DNA of 64,000 nucleotides from Aquabacterium fontiphilum (GCF_009909205.1 NZ_JAAAPN010000004.1:124001-188000), one strand, 5' to 3'. Counted from the first letter of the stretch, positions 26,447 to 34,861 are shown. The notes: generated by a model from the sequence alone, not told the origin. Program-made: numbers and translations.

Positions 26447-27082
26447 TTAGAGCAGCTGGCGGATGTCGGCCAGCAACTGGTCGACTGGCATGCCATAGCG
26501 CACGAACAGCCGCACCTGGCCACTGGGGTCGAACACAAAAGCCCCAGCCGTGTGATCGATGGTGTAGTTGCCACCCTTGGTCGGCACCTTCTGATAGAAC
26601 ACCTTGAACTCTTTGGCGGCGGCCTTGATCTCGTCGGGCGTGCCGGTGAGGCCGACAAAGCTCGGGTCCATCGAACCGAGGTAGCCCTTGAGCAGCTCGG
26701 GCGTGTCGCGCTCGGGGTCAACCGTCACGAACACCCCCTGTACCCGCTCACCATCGGCACCCAGACGGCGGCGCACCTCGGCCAGCTCGGCCATGGTGGT
26801 GGGGCAGACATCAGGGCACTGGGTGAAGCCAAAGAACAGGAACACCACCTTGCCCTTGAACTCCTCCAGTGATCGGGCACGCCCGTCCACGTCCTTGAGC
26901 GAGAGCGTCTTGGCGTAGTTGGCGCCGGTGATATCCACACCATGGAAGCTGGCTGCGGCGTCTGACGCCTTCGGCGCGCCGGGCCAGCTGAAAGGCCACT
27001 TCTCGCAGCCGGACAACACAATCGAGCCGCCCAGCAAGGCGGCCAGGGCCGCGCGGCGGCCATTCGGGCGAGAAACAGGCAT
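26447..27082 (-). CDS. SCO1/SenC-family copper chaperone lipoprotein
   Basis: Thioredoxin-fold copper protein that loads the CuA site of cytochrome oxidase subunit II. It has 211 residues with a lipobox cysteine (IVLSGC26), so it is membrane-anchored in the periplasm. The copper ligands are Cys89 and Cys93 in FTQCPDVCPT and His177 in TIDHTAG. It lies 8 bases after ctaB and ends the oxidase-assembly operon. Confidence 0.93.
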   Translation of the reverse strand: MPVSRPNGRRAALAALLGGSIVLSGCEKWPFSWPGAPKASDAAASFHGVDITGANYAKTLSLKDVDGRARSLEEFKGKVVFLFFGFTQCPDVCPTTMAELAEVRRRLGADGERVQGVFVTVDPERDTPELLKGYLGSMDPSFVGLTGTPDEIKAAAKEFKVFYQKVPTKGGNYTIDHTAGAFVFDPSGQVRLFVRYGMPVDQLLADIRQLL

Positions 27083-27090
27083 GGTGGTGG

Positions 27091-28020
27091 TCAGATCGTC
27101 CAGTAATGATCAACCAGCAAGGCCGCGAACATCAGCATCAGGTAGATGATGCTGAATCGGAAGGTCTTGCGGGCCAGGACATCACTGTAACGCCGCCACA
27201 GCGCAAAGGTGTACGCAAAGAAAGTGAGCCCCAGGCCCACGGCCGCCACCAGATAGATCCAGCCGCTCATGCCATAGATGAAGGGCAGGAGGCTGCCCGC
27301 CAGCAGGATCAGGGTGTAGAGCATCACATGCAGCCGCGTGAAAGCGTTGCCGTGTGTCACGGGCAGCATGGGCAGACCGGCGCGCGCGTAGTCTTCGACC
27401 CGGTAAAGCGCCAGGGCCCAGAAATGCGGTGGTGTCCACAGAAAGATGATCAGGCACAGCAACATGGCCTCGGGCTCGACTGCGCCGCGCATCGCGGCCC
27501 AACCCAGTACCGGCGGCATCGCCCCCGAGGCGCCACCGATCACGATGTTCTGTGGCGTCATGGGCTTGAGCATGACCGTGTAGACGATGGCGTAACCCAC
27601 GAACGTGGCCAGCGTGAGCCACATGGTGATCAGGTTGACCCACACAGCCAGGATCAGCATGCCCGCACCGCACAGTACAGCGCTGAACAGCAGGGCCTGC
27701 TGCCGGGTGAGCTCGCCCCGCGCGGTCGGCCGCCAGGCCGTGCGCTTCATGCGGGCATCAATGTGTTGCTCGACCAGGCAATTGAAAGCCGCCGCAGCGG
27801 CAGCCACGAGCCAGATACCGACGCACGCCGCACCCGCCGTCAGCCACTGCGCCTCGGTGGGCCAGCCCGGTACGGCCAGCAGCATGCCGATAACGGCACA
27901 AAACACGATGAGCTGCACGACCCGTGGCTTGGTGAGCGCGTAGTACTGCCGCCAGCGCGACAGCGGGCGCTGGGCGCTCAGATGCAGGGCCTCAGAGGTG
28001 GATGCAGCAGTGTTCGACAT
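27091..28020 (-). CDS. ctaB: Protoheme IX farnesyltransferase (heme o synthase)
   Basis: UbiA-family membrane prenyltransferase that adds farnesyl to heme b, giving heme o for CtaA. The predicted protein has 309 residues from the ATG at 28018-28020. The open frame runs 108 codons further upstream, but that part has no family similarity. Motifs are [15 protein letters not shown], the first Asp-rich site [20 protein letters not shown] and the second site [16 protein letters not shown], with about eight or nine helices. The usual neighbour ctaA is separated from it here by about 2.6 kb. Confidence 0.95.
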   Translation of the reverse strand: MSNTAASTSEALHLSAQRPLSRWRQYYALTKPRVVQLIVFCAVIGMLLAVPGWPTEAQWLTAGAACVGIWLVAAAAAAFNCLVEQHIDARMKRTAWRPTARGELTRQQALLFSAVLCGAGMLILAVWVNLITMWLTLATFVGYAIVYTVMLKPMTPQNIVIGGASGAMPPVLGWAAMRGAVEPEAMLLCLIIFLWTPPHFWALALYRVEDYARAGLPMLPVTHGNAFTRLHVMLYTLILLAGSLLPFIYGMSGWIYLVAAVGLGLTFFAYTFALWRRYSDVLARKTFRFSIIYLMLMFAALLVDHYWTI

Positions 28021-28562
28021 GTTGCGCGCGGAGTTGATCGCACTATGCAGCACAACCGACTTCCGCTGTACCGTGAAGTCCCTGATGGTGGCAATAAACA
28101 GGCCAAGGGCTGCTATAACCATGAAAAAGGCATGGCCAATGACAGCCTCAGGCTGAGCGGAGCTGGAAATCTCATCAGCAGATGCAGCAACGGCAAGAAG
28201 AGATGGTGCGTGCCCATGACAAGCGCGCGTCGGGCATCCCACCCTGTGGCGCGCCCACCCCGCCCCCCTCTTTAAGGTATCAAGCGCAACACCTCCGTGA
28301 GATGCAACTGCATTGCTGCTATAAATGAATCCAAGAGCGGCCAAACGCCGCCAACAGTCTCAGGGGATGGCGCATGCTTACAGCAAGCACGCGGGTTGCC
28401 TTCCGGCAGCCAATAGGCGGATACCGCAGTGAACGAAAGCGATTGCGCCGGGAGGCGCGAACGTCACACATTGCTCCGCGCGGCGCATGTCACCGCCCCC
28501 ATTCTGAAACGCCGTGAGCGGGCAAAAACAGCTCAACTTTCAATCAACCAAAGGCCATACCC
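28021..28562. other. Long intergenic region between ctaB and the DUF2846 lipoprotein gene
   Basis: About 540 bases with no supported gene, unusually long for this window. It must hold the ctaB promoter (minus strand) and that of the DUF2846 gene (plus strand). Candidate promoter-like AT-rich spots are near 28318-28326 (TATAAATGA). The minus-strand frame stays open to 28344, but its translation resembles nothing. I see no tRNA, insertion sequence end or strong terminator. It forms the left part of the accessory segment splitting ctaA from ctaB. Confidence 0.5.
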
Positions 28563-29027
28563 ATGAAAGTCTCTTACGCCATCGCATTCACCGCCGCCAT
28601 CCTGCTGTCGGGTTGCGCTTCCGTCGACATGGCATCCAAAGCTGAGTCGGCCAAGGCCAAGGAGTTCAACCCTCCCAGCCAAGGCAACGCAGGCGTGTAC
28701 GTCTATCGCAACAGCTTTGTGGGTAAATCGCTGAAGAAGGACGTTTGGATCGACGGTAAGTGCGTTGGCGAAACTGCTCCCGACGTTTTCTTCTACACCG
28801 AGGTGCCCGGCGGCAAGACCTACAAAGTAGACACAGAGTCGGAGTTCTCGCCCAATACCATTGAAGTGATGCTGGAGGCCGGCAAGAACTACTTCATCCG
28901 CCAGTTCATCAAGATGGGTGTGTTTGTGGGCGGTGCAGGCGTGGAACAGGTTCCGGAAGAACAGGGCAAGGCCGACGTCGCCAAGCTCGAAATGGCCAAG
29001 ACGGGCAAGTGCAGCGCCGCTCGCTGA
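28563..29027 (+). CDS. DUF2846-type lipoprotein
   Basis: Predicted 154-residue envelope lipoprotein: signal peptide with lipobox LLSGCAS (Cys at about 18). A beta-rich domain follows, typical of DUF2846: AGVYVYRNSFVGKSLKKDVW, DGKCVGETAPDVFFYTEVPG and GKNYFIRQFIKMGVFVGG. Function is unknown. Base composition is lower in GC than the flanking cox genes (31 G+C in the 60 bases from 28681). It opens the plus-strand accessory block between ctaB and ctaA. Confidence 0.75.
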   Translation: MKVSYAIAFTAAILLSGCASVDMASKAESAKAKEFNPPSQGNAGVYVYRNSFVGKSLKKDVWIDGKCVGETAPDVFFYTEVPGGKTYKVDTESEFSPNTIEVMLEAGKNYFIRQFIKMGVFVGGAGVEQVPEEQGKADVAKLEMAKTGKCSAAR

Positions 29028-29101
29028 GGGCGGACAGCCGGGCGCGCAAACGATGGACGCGCCCGCGATGAGCAGTCGAAACAGAATAGCAGGGGATAAA
29101 T

Positions 29102-29722
29102 ATGAACAGCAGATCCTTCGTCGCCATTTGCTTGGCTTCACTGGGGTGGCTGAGCGCAGCGCCGCAAGCTTTTGCGGCCACCCAGCTCTACTACACCAGC
29201 AGCGCCGACAGCTGGGTGGGCGCCGGCGAGACCGTGCTGGTCGGACGTGACAGCGGCTTTGACATCACAGTCGACCGCTACACCGACAACACCATCGCCT
29301 TCCGCATCAACGATTACGAATCCAACCCGGACTTCTGGTCGCGGAGCTGGTGGTATCTCGAATTCGCCGCTCCGGCTGAAGCCGAACTGACGGTCGGCAG
29401 TTATGACCATGCGACGCGCTGGCCGTTCCAGTCCTCCGATGCACCCGGGCTGAGCTTCTCGGGCAACGGGCGTGGCAACAATACCCTGACGGGCTCCTTC
29501 ACCGTGCTGGAAGCGGTCTACGGGACCGACGGCCGTGTGCTTTCGTTTGCGGCAGATTTCCTTCAGTACGACGAGGGCGTGCCGAGTGCATGGAATATGG
29601 GTGCCATCCGATACAACTCCAGCATCCCCATTGCCGCGATTCCGGAGCCCGGTGCGCTGGTGCTGATGGGATTGGGGCTGCTCGGTCTGGCTGGCGCTGC
29701 CGGTCGCAACAAGGCTGGGTAA
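29102..29722 (+). CDS. PEP-CTERM-anchored exported protein
   Basis: Predicted 206 residues with a Sec signal peptide (cleavage after AFA at about 25). A beta-rich extracellular domain has many aromatic and Asp residues (GFDITVDRYTDNTIAFRI, DFWSRSWWYLEF). The C-terminal sorting signal is IPEPGALVLMGLGLLGLAGA followed by basic residues. Such proteins are processed by an exosortase, which is not in this window. AGGGGAT lies 7 bases before the ATG. The ligand or role is unknown. Confidence 0.85.
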   Translation: MNSRSFVAICLASLGWLSAAPQAFAATQLYYTSSADSWVGAGETVLVGRDSGFDITVDRYTDNTIAFRINDYESNPDFWSRSWWYLEFAAPAEAELTVGSYDHATRWPFQSSDAPGLSFSGNGRGNNTLTGSFTVLEAVYGTDGRVLSFAADFLQYDEGVPSAWNMGAIRYNSSIPIAAIPEPGALVLMGLGLLGLAGAAGRNKAG

Positions 29723-29798
29723 ACCGGGGCGCACTTGAGCACCCGCACGGGGAGTGCTGCGATTCCATGTACATTGGGTCGACCCACAGGAGGCACAC

Positions 29799-29945
29799 AT
29801 GCCCAAAGGCGAGCAACGCAGCAACAAGATGACGAAGAAACCGAAGAAGGACACCAGCCCGCCAACGGCGCCCTCTTCCCCATCCACCCGCCCGATTGCG
29901 CCTACCACCTCGGTCATCCCCAAAGGCAAGCTCAAGAACAAGTGA
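29799..29945 (+). CDS. Small lysine-rich protein (48 residues), function unknown
   Basis: Starts at an ATG preceded by a perfect AGGAGG 6 bases upstream. The sequence begins MPKGEQRSNKMTKKPKKDTS, continues Pro/Ser/Thr-rich and ends VIPKGKLKNK. It is strongly basic with no hydrophobic segment. Similar short proteins occur in other Burkholderiales as far as I recall, but without assigned role; a nucleic-acid contact is plausible from charge alone. It stands just upstream of the decayed ctaA fragment. Confidence 0.7.
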   Translation: MPKGEQRSNKMTKKPKKDTSPPTAPSSPSTRPIAPTTSVIPKGKLKNK

Positions 29946-29957
29946 TCTCCTGCGCTT

Positions 29958-30035
29958 CTACGGCACCATCAACAGCCGAACCAGCCACCACACCAGCCGC
30001 GCCGCGCTCACGGTGTGCACGAACGTGGCAGCCAG
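29958..30035 (-). pseudogene. Decayed second copy of the ctaA 3' end
   Basis: Read on the minus strand, 25 codons and a stop give LAATFVHTVSAARLVWWLVR followed by LLMVP. This matches the end of the intact ctaA 650-730 bases further on (LAAALAHTVGAALLVWWLVR, LLVVP). The aligned 72 bases (29964-30035 against 30695-30766) are identical at 63 positions. No start codon or upstream part of ctaA remains. It lies between the small lysine-rich gene and the lipoprotein gene and marks a recombination or insertion event. Confidence 0.85.
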
Positions 30036-30079
30036 GCGATGCGCTCGAAAAGTGAAGGTGCAGAAAGGTCTCGCTCAAC

Positions 30080-30610
30080 ATGCTTACCTCCTTGTCCCTC
30101 CCAAAAGCCTCCCTCTTCGCATTCGCCGTAGCGTTGGCCGGTTGCGCCGGCCCGCCAAGAGTCCCTGCCGATTTGTCAAGCCTTGCTGACGAAAACACGA
30201 GAGAGACAGCCGAGATTGTCCTAGCGTACCGGCTGTACAAGAACGATTCTTACGGGTTGTTGGACAGCGGTCCATGCGAGAAGAATTGGACTGGTCTATA
30301 CGCAAGACGGGTGTACACGTCGCGCTTCCGGGAGAATGCGGATGGAAGTCACTCCCTCAAAGTCAAAACCGACCGACCCATCACTGTTTCGTACCTTTAC
30401 TCGATTTCAGACAAGTATTGCAAAGTTGCAGGCACGTTCATGCCGCAGCCCGGCCAGACCTACAAGCTGGCAGGAACACCTTTGTTTGCGTCAGGTCTGA
30501 TCTCGGTGTCGACTGGTTGCAAGATTGAGGTGACCGACAATAAAAACGATGTGGTTCCACTGATGAGGCCACTTGCCACTGAAGGTTTGTGCACACCTCA
30601 GACGCAATAA
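30080..30610 (+). CDS. Lipoprotein of unknown function, low GC
   Basis: Predicted 176 residues; signal peptide with lipobox ALAGCAGP (Cys at about 22). The mature part has four further cysteines (GPCEKNW, DKYCKVAG, STGCKIEV, EGLCTPQ), possibly two disulfides, and a beta-rich pattern. It has loose resemblance to the DUF2846 lipoprotein in the same block (a GKTY/GQTYKL-like segment), so a distant relation is possible. Base composition is clearly lower in GC than neighbours (32 G+C in the 60 bases from 30181). It is bracketed by a ctaA fragment and the intact ctaA 3' end, which suggests acquisition by transfer. Confidence 0.65.
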   Translation: MLTSLSLPKASLFAFAVALAGCAGPPRVPADLSSLADENTRETAEIVLAYRLYKNDSYGLLDSGPCEKNWTGLYARRVYTSRFRENADGSHSLKVKTDRPITVSYLYSISDKYCKVAGTFMPQPGQTYKLAGTPLFASGLISVSTGCKIEVTDNKNDVVPLMRPLATEGLCTPQTQ

Positions 30611-30667
30611 CAATGAGCCGACGAACCGGCATGCCTGAGCAGGCCCAATAGAGGAGCATGCCAGGGG

Positions 30668-31888
30668 TTACCGCACCCCTGCGTTCGCACGCGGCACCAC
30701 CAACAACCGCACCAGCCACCACACCAGCAGCGCCGCGCCCACGGTGTGTGCGAGCGCGGCAGCCAGGGGCCAGCCCAGCACCACATTACTCAGGCCGGTG
30801 AGCAGTTGCCAGCCGGCCAGCGCCCAGAGCACCATCGCCTCGCGGCGCCAGGGCAATGCGGTCGGGTTCGATGCGCGATGATTCAACGCGTTTGAGGGCT
30901 CGCCCGCGCGCCAGCGCCACAGCGCATACCCGTAGGCGGCCAGCGCCCCCAGGACCACCAGGGCCATCAGCCGGTGCGCCATGTGAATGGCGGTCAGTGC
31001 CGCCGCGGTGATGGCTTCGCCGTGGGCGTCTTTGCCCAGCGGGCGCCACAGCTGGAAGCCGGAGCGGAAGTCCATCTCGGGCCACCACTGGCCCTGGCAG
31101 GTGGGCACGTCCATGCAGGCCAGCACGGCATAGTTGGTGCTCACCCAAGCGCCCAGGGCGATCTGCGCTGCCAGCAACGCCAGCACCCACCTCCCTGCCC
31201 GCCGGAGCGTCGCGCCGCGCCAAGCTTGCCAGACGGCCTGCTGGGCTTGGTACAACGCCGCTGCCCCGGCCAGCTGGGGGCGATGGCCTTCGAGCACGCG
31301 CGCCTGCGCGGTGAGCAGCGCCACGCCCAGCATGGCCCCGAGCAGGTGGATGGACACGATGATCGGCTGCAGCTTCATCGTCACGGTAAGCGCGCCGAAA
31401 GCGCCCTGCACGCACACCCACACGAACGTGGCTGTGGCCCACCAGGGCGACAGCCCGCCCTGGTGGTGCCGCCGCAGCCAGGCGGCCACCATCAGGCCGG
31501 TGATCAGTGCGCCCACGCCCGTGGCCAGGTAGCGGTGGATCATCTCGATCCAGGCTTTGGTAGGCGAGACAGGGCCATGGGGCGCTTCAGCATGCGCTGC
31601 GCGGATGTCGTCGCGCGCCCCCCACGGGCTGGCCTCGCCGTAGCAGCCCGGCCAGTCCGGGCAACCGAGGCCCGAATCCGTGAGGCGCGTGAAGGCGCCA
31701 AAGGCGATCAGGTCCATCGTGAGGAACAGCGTGGCGACGGTGAGCGCACGCTGCCACGCGGGCCAGCCTTGCACGCCATCACGCCTGGCCTTCCACACCA
31801 CCACGGCCAGCGGCAACAAGGCCAGCACCGCCCCCAGCGCCAGCAACTCGATCAGCGGGGCGAGATCCACCAGTTCAGCTGTGGTCAC
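30668..31888 (-). CDS. ctaA: Heme A synthase (COX15/CtaA)
   Basis: Oxidises the methyl group of heme o to the formyl of heme a for the aa3 oxidase. The predicted protein has 406 residues from the GTG at 31886-31888, two bases after the stop of the preceding gene. Eight helices in two four-helix halves are seen. The conserved GAFTRLTDSGLGCPDWPGCY, the heme-ligand His in IEMIHRYLA and IVSIHLLGA, the second Cys pair LACMDVPTCQGQWWPEMD and AIHMAHRLMA are all present. It lies last in the surf1-CxxxC-ctaA row. Confidence 0.94.
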   Translation of the reverse strand: MTTAELVDLAPLIELLALGAVLALLPLAVVVWKARRDGVQGWPAWQRALTVATLFLTMDLIAFGAFTRLTDSGLGCPDWPGCYGEASPWGARDDIRAAHAEAPHGPVSPTKAWIEMIHRYLATGVGALITGLMVAAWLRRHHQGGLSPWWATATFVWVCVQGAFGALTVTMKLQPIIVSIHLLGAMLGVALLTAQARVLEGHRPQLAGAAALYQAQQAVWQAWRGATLRRAGRWVLALLAAQIALGAWVSTNYAVLACMDVPTCQGQWWPEMDFRSGFQLWRPLGKDAHGEAITAAALTAIHMAHRLMALVVLGALAAYGYALWRWRAGEPSNALNHRASNPTALPWRREAMVLWALAGWQLLTGLSNVVLGWPLAAALAHTVGAALLVWWLVRLLVVPRANAGVR

Positions 31889-31890
31889 GC

Positions 31891-32559
31891 TCAGCGCCCT
31901 GCCTCGTCCCAAGACTCGGCTGCCTTGAGCAGCCGGGCCAGATCCTTGTGGATGCGCTTGGGCTCGCCGTCAATGGGCGCACGCATCATCCAGTCGCCAC
32001 GCGGATCGACAATGAAGAAGTCCTGGGCCAGCGAGCGGCCTTCGCCTGGCTGCAGCCAGCGCGCCAATGCGCTGGCATCCACACGAAGAATCCAGCCGCC
32101 ACTCATCGCAGGGAGCAAGGCCTCGCGTACCGGCTCGCCATCGGGCACCAGCCAGACGCGGTCCAGCCTGTCCTTGTCGCGACCCAGCATCTCGCGCAGT
32201 TGGCGCTGCACATACAAGGCCCGCTCGCAGCCGGCATCGCATGCGCCCGGCTGCACCGTGACCAGCAGCCACTGCCCACGCAGCGCGCTGCCAGGCACCA
32301 CACCGCCCTCGCCGCCCACGCGCTGAAGCTGCCAATCAGCGGGCAACGCCCGCGGGGGCAGGACGAGCTCGCCATAGTTGGTGCGTCCCTGCGGCCGAAC
32401 CACGTAGTACATGAAGTACGACGCGATGACGGGCGCAGCACACGCCAGCAACACCAGCATCATCTGCCAGCGTCCACGGCGCACCCGCCGAGCCTCATCC
32501 GCCTGCGGCATGCTGTGGACGCTCATCTGCAGCAGAGAGTCTTCACCGCGCGTTGTCAT
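31891..32559 (-). CDS. Membrane-anchored thioredoxin-like protein of the oxidase-assembly operon
   Basis: Predicted 222 residues: one membrane helix at about 32-52 (MMLVLLACAAPVIASYFMYY) and a periplasmic domain. The domain has a thioredoxin-like pattern: strand WLLVTVQPGACDAGCERALY containing a CxxxC, and FFIVDPRGDWMMRAP later. Placement between surf1 and ctaA and the SCO-like CxxxC spacing suggest a copper or disulfide role in assembling the oxidase. That is inference; homologues are usually annotated as hypothetical. Its start overlaps the end of surf1. Confidence 0.7.
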   Translation of the reverse strand: MTTRGEDSLLQMSVHSMPQADEARRVRRGRWQMMLVLLACAAPVIASYFMYYVVRPQGRTNYGELVLPPRALPADWQLQRVGGEGGVVPGSALRGQWLLVTVQPGACDAGCERALYVQRQLREMLGRDKDRLDRVWLVPDGEPVREALLPAMSGGWILRVDASALARWLQPGEGRSLAQDFFIVDPRGDWMMRAPIDGEPKRIHKDLARLLKAAESWDEAGR

Positions 32560-33328
32560 GGTTGCGCACCTTGTGTTGCCGCCCTGGGCGGATGATCTGA
32601 AACCACACTGTCAGCCCGGTCAGCAGGGCCGACAGACCAAACCATTGCGCCGCATAGCCGTGGTGCTTGTCCACACCCAGATCCGGCTCGGGCCATTGCC
32701 GCCGTAATGGATCACGGGCAGCGTCGCTCAGTTCCGACTGGACCTGGACCAGCACCCCTGGCCGCGGCGACTCGCCCAGCCAGGCAGCCCAGAAACTCAC
32801 CGGCGCATTCTGTCGGATGACGGGCTGCGTGGGGCCCGGCATGGGCTCTTCGCCCAGCGCGTAGACCCGTGACACATCGGTGTCTAACCGGCCCACGACC
32901 TCGACGGCGCCTTCGGGCTGAGGCCAGGGCGGCACGGCTGTGCGGTCCTGTGCGTGCCGCGGCAACCAGCCTCGCTGCACGAGGATCACGCGGCCTCGGC
33001 AGGTCGCTGGCGCCTCTACGCGCAGGGGCGTCACCAGCACGAAACCCACCTGCCCGTTCATCGGCCGGTTATCGAGCAGCACGCTGCGCGCATGCCACCA
33101 ACTGCCTTGCAGGCGGACTGGCTGATGGCGCGGCAAGGACTGGGGATCACCCTCGCACGGCCAATCCGCACCGGTCCAGGCCGGTGCCCGCGCCCGCGCG
33201 TCCAGCTCTGCGCGGGCGGCTTGCTTCTGGTCAGCCCGGCCCATCTGCCAGACGCCCAGGCCCGCCGTCAGGCTGATGCCCGCCGCCGCGGCAAGCCACA
33301 CGCTCATCCGTGCCCACAGTGGGGTCAT
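32543..33328 (-). CDS. SURF1-family oxidase assembly protein
   Basis: Helps insert heme a into subunit I. The predicted protein has 261 residues from the ATG at 33326-33328. There are two membrane helices, one N-terminal (SVWLAAAAGISLTAGLGVWQ) and one C-terminal (AAQWFGLSALLTGLTVWFQI). The periplasmic SURF1 domain lies between, with LLDNRPMNGQVGFVLVTPL, VILVQRGWLPR and DKHHGYAAQWFGL. It is divergent from the DUF2909 gene and overlaps the next gene by 17 bases. Confidence 0.9.
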   Translation of the reverse strand: MTPLWARMSVWLAAAAGISLTAGLGVWQMGRADQKQAARAELDARARAPAWTGADWPCEGDPQSLPRHQPVRLQGSWWHARSVLLDNRPMNGQVGFVLVTPLRVEAPATCRGRVILVQRGWLPRHAQDRTAVPPWPQPEGAVEVVGRLDTDVSRVYALGEEPMPGPTQPVIRQNAPVSFWAAWLGESPRPGVLVQVQSELSDAARDPLRRQWPEPDLGVDKHHGYAAQWFGLSALLTGLTVWFQIIRPGRQHKVRNHDNAR

Positions 33329-33370
33329 CGCGCTATCGGCCGGCACAGCCCGGCCCCATAATCGTTCATC

Positions 33371-33592
33371 ATGAAAATCGTCATTGCTGGCGCGTTCGTC
33401 GCCATCATTCTGGCACTGGCCATGGCCGGGCGCGCCATGCTGAAGGATGGCCGCAACGGCGCGCCCAAGAGCAACCGCATGGTGAAGGCCCTAGCGTGGC
33501 GCGTGGGGCTGTCGATCGCCTTGTTTGCATTCATTTTGCTGGCCCACCAACTGGGCTGGATCCAGCCCACTGGCATCCCCGTAGGCCGCTGA
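33371..33592 (+). CDS. DUF2909 twin-transmembrane small protein
   Basis: Predicted 73 residues with two membrane helices (IVIAGAFVAIILALAMAGRA and VGLSIALFAFILLAHQLGWI) joined by a basic loop. This is the standard small protein found between coxC and surf1 in Burkholderiales oxidase clusters, on the opposite strand. The role is unknown, and its fixed location points to the oxidase. A strong terminator follows 37 bases after its stop. Confidence 0.8.
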   Translation: MKIVIAGAFVAIILALAMAGRAMLKDGRNGAPKSNRMVKALAWRVGLSIALFAFILLAHQLGWIQPTGIPVGR

Positions 33593-33629
33593 CGGCGGCT
33601 GCTGGCGCGCAGCCGGCTCAGCGAACGAC

Positions 33630-33656
33630 AAGGCCGTCCGCAGACGGCCTTTTTTT
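33630..33656 (+). terminator. Rho-independent terminator after the DUF2909 gene
   Basis: Nine-base stem AAGGCCGTC / GACGGCCTT with a four-base loop CGCA, followed directly by a run of T. It ends the plus-strand transcript and would also sit beyond the 3' end of the convergent coxC. A second small hairpin (TGCCGCC/GGCGGCA at 33667-33682) lies between it and coxC. Confidence 0.88.
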
Positions 33657-33689
33657 GCGCAGGTGCTGCCGCCAAGGCGGCAACCTGAC

Positions 33690-34574
33690 TCACATCCAGT
33701 ACACGACCACGTACAAGCCCAGCCAGACCACGTCCACGAAGTGCCAGTACCAGGCGGCGCCTTCCAGACCGAAATGGCGCTCGGGCGTGAAGTGACCCTT
33801 CTGCAGGCGCAAGGTGATGAACAGCAGCATCAACATGCCGACGAACACGTGCATGCCGTGGAAGCCTGTGAGCATGAAGAAGGTCGAACCGTAGATGCCT
33901 GACGTGAGCTTGAGGTTCAGGTCGACATACGCGTGGTAATACTCATAGCCCTGCACGCACAGGAAGATCGCGCCGAGGACCACGGTGGCCCACATGAAGG
34001 TGATGCACTTGCTGCGCTGGTTCTCACGCAGCGCGTGGTGGGCGATGGTGAGCGTGACGCCCGAAGTCAGCAGCAGCAGCGTGTTGATCGTCGGGATGGG
34101 CCAGGGGCCCATGATCTGGAAGGGCTCGACCGTGCCGGCGGGCGAGGCGGTGGCGCCGGGCGAGCTGGACGGCCAGATGGCCTTGAAGTCGGGCCACAGC
34201 AACGCATGCTCCATGTCGCCCAGAGCCGGCACCGAGTAGATACGGGCCCAGAACAGCGCGCCAAAGAACGAGGCGAAGAACATCACCTCCGAGAAGATGA
34301 ACCACGCCATGCTCCAGCGGAAGGACACATCGATGCGGTCGCTGTACAGGCCGCTTTCGCTTTCATGGATGGCCTCACCAAACCACTGCTTGAGCACCAC
34401 CAGCCACCACACCAGGCCCAGGGCCACGGCAAACGGCCCCCAGCTCACACCGTTGACCCACTGGCCCGCGCCCAGGATGACGAAGAACAGGCCGATCGAC
34501 GCCATCAAGGGATGCCGGGATGGGCCAGGCACGTAGTAGTAAGGCGTCGTGCCCTTCGGAACCGCTGCAGACAT
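33690..34574 (-). CDS. coxC: Cytochrome c oxidase subunit III
   Basis: Membrane subunit of the aa3 oxidase that stabilises the proton-uptake path. It has 294 residues and seven helices. Family segments are YYYVPGPSRHPLMASIGLFF, FRWSMAWFIFSEVMFFASFF, NTLLLLTSGVTLTIAHHALR and the C-terminal HFGLEGAAWYWHFVDVVWLG. An insertion of about 25 Ala/Ser/Pro-rich residues follows the ALLWPDFKAIWPSSSPG segment. It is the last gene of the coxB-coxA-ctaG-coxC row. Confidence 0.96.
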   Translation of the reverse strand: MSAAVPKGTTPYYYVPGPSRHPLMASIGLFFVILGAGQWVNGVSWGPFAVALGLVWWLVVLKQWFGEAIHESESGLYSDRIDVSFRWSMAWFIFSEVMFFASFFGALFWARIYSVPALGDMEHALLWPDFKAIWPSSSPGATASPAGTVEPFQIMGPWPIPTINTLLLLTSGVTLTIAHHALRENQRSKCITFMWATVVLGAIFLCVQGYEYYHAYVDLNLKLTSGIYGSTFFMLTGFHGMHVFVGMLMLLFITLRLQKGHFTPERHFGLEGAAWYWHFVDVVWLGLYVVVYWM

Positions 34575-34630
34575 GTTGCTCTCCTCGATCCTTGATCAGT
34601 TGCCAGCCCGGCCGGCACGCCATTGATGCA

Positions 34631-34861
34631 TCACACAGTCACCCCGCTGGTCACCACCCAGCGCACGATCAGCAACAGCACCACCACGAACAGCACCCCC
34701 GCCAGCAAGCCGATCACGATGACGTGAACCGGATTGAGGTGCTCGAGGTCCTTCTGGTGATCGGCCGACTTGCGCACCCCGAAAAACGACCAGGCCACGG
34801 CCTTGACCGTCTGAAGAAAGGAGCCTTTTCGCGAGGCAGCCTCGCGCAGGTCGTCGGACAT
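34631..34861 (-). CDS. DUF2970 small membrane protein
   Basis: Predicted 76 residues: an amphipathic N-terminal part with FLQTVKAVAWSFFGVRKS, then one membrane helix (VHVIVIGLLAGVLFVVVLLL). The segment VKAVAWSFFGVRK is the family mark. It lies between ctaG and coxC, where it is commonly found in Burkholderiales, so it is probably an oxidase accessory; no function is known. Confidence 0.82.
   Translation of the reverse strand: MSDDLREAASRKGSFLQTVKAVAWSFFGVRKSADHQKDLEHLNPVHVIVIGLLAGVLFVVVLLLIVRWVVTSGVTV

Noticed and set aside
28021-28344. Open minus-strand frame upstream of ctaB with QPEA and a hydrophobic stretch, resembling a PEP-CTERM tail.
   Set aside because: The motif is PEA and not PEP, there is no arginine cluster, and it runs directly in frame into ctaB; best explained as chance open frame.
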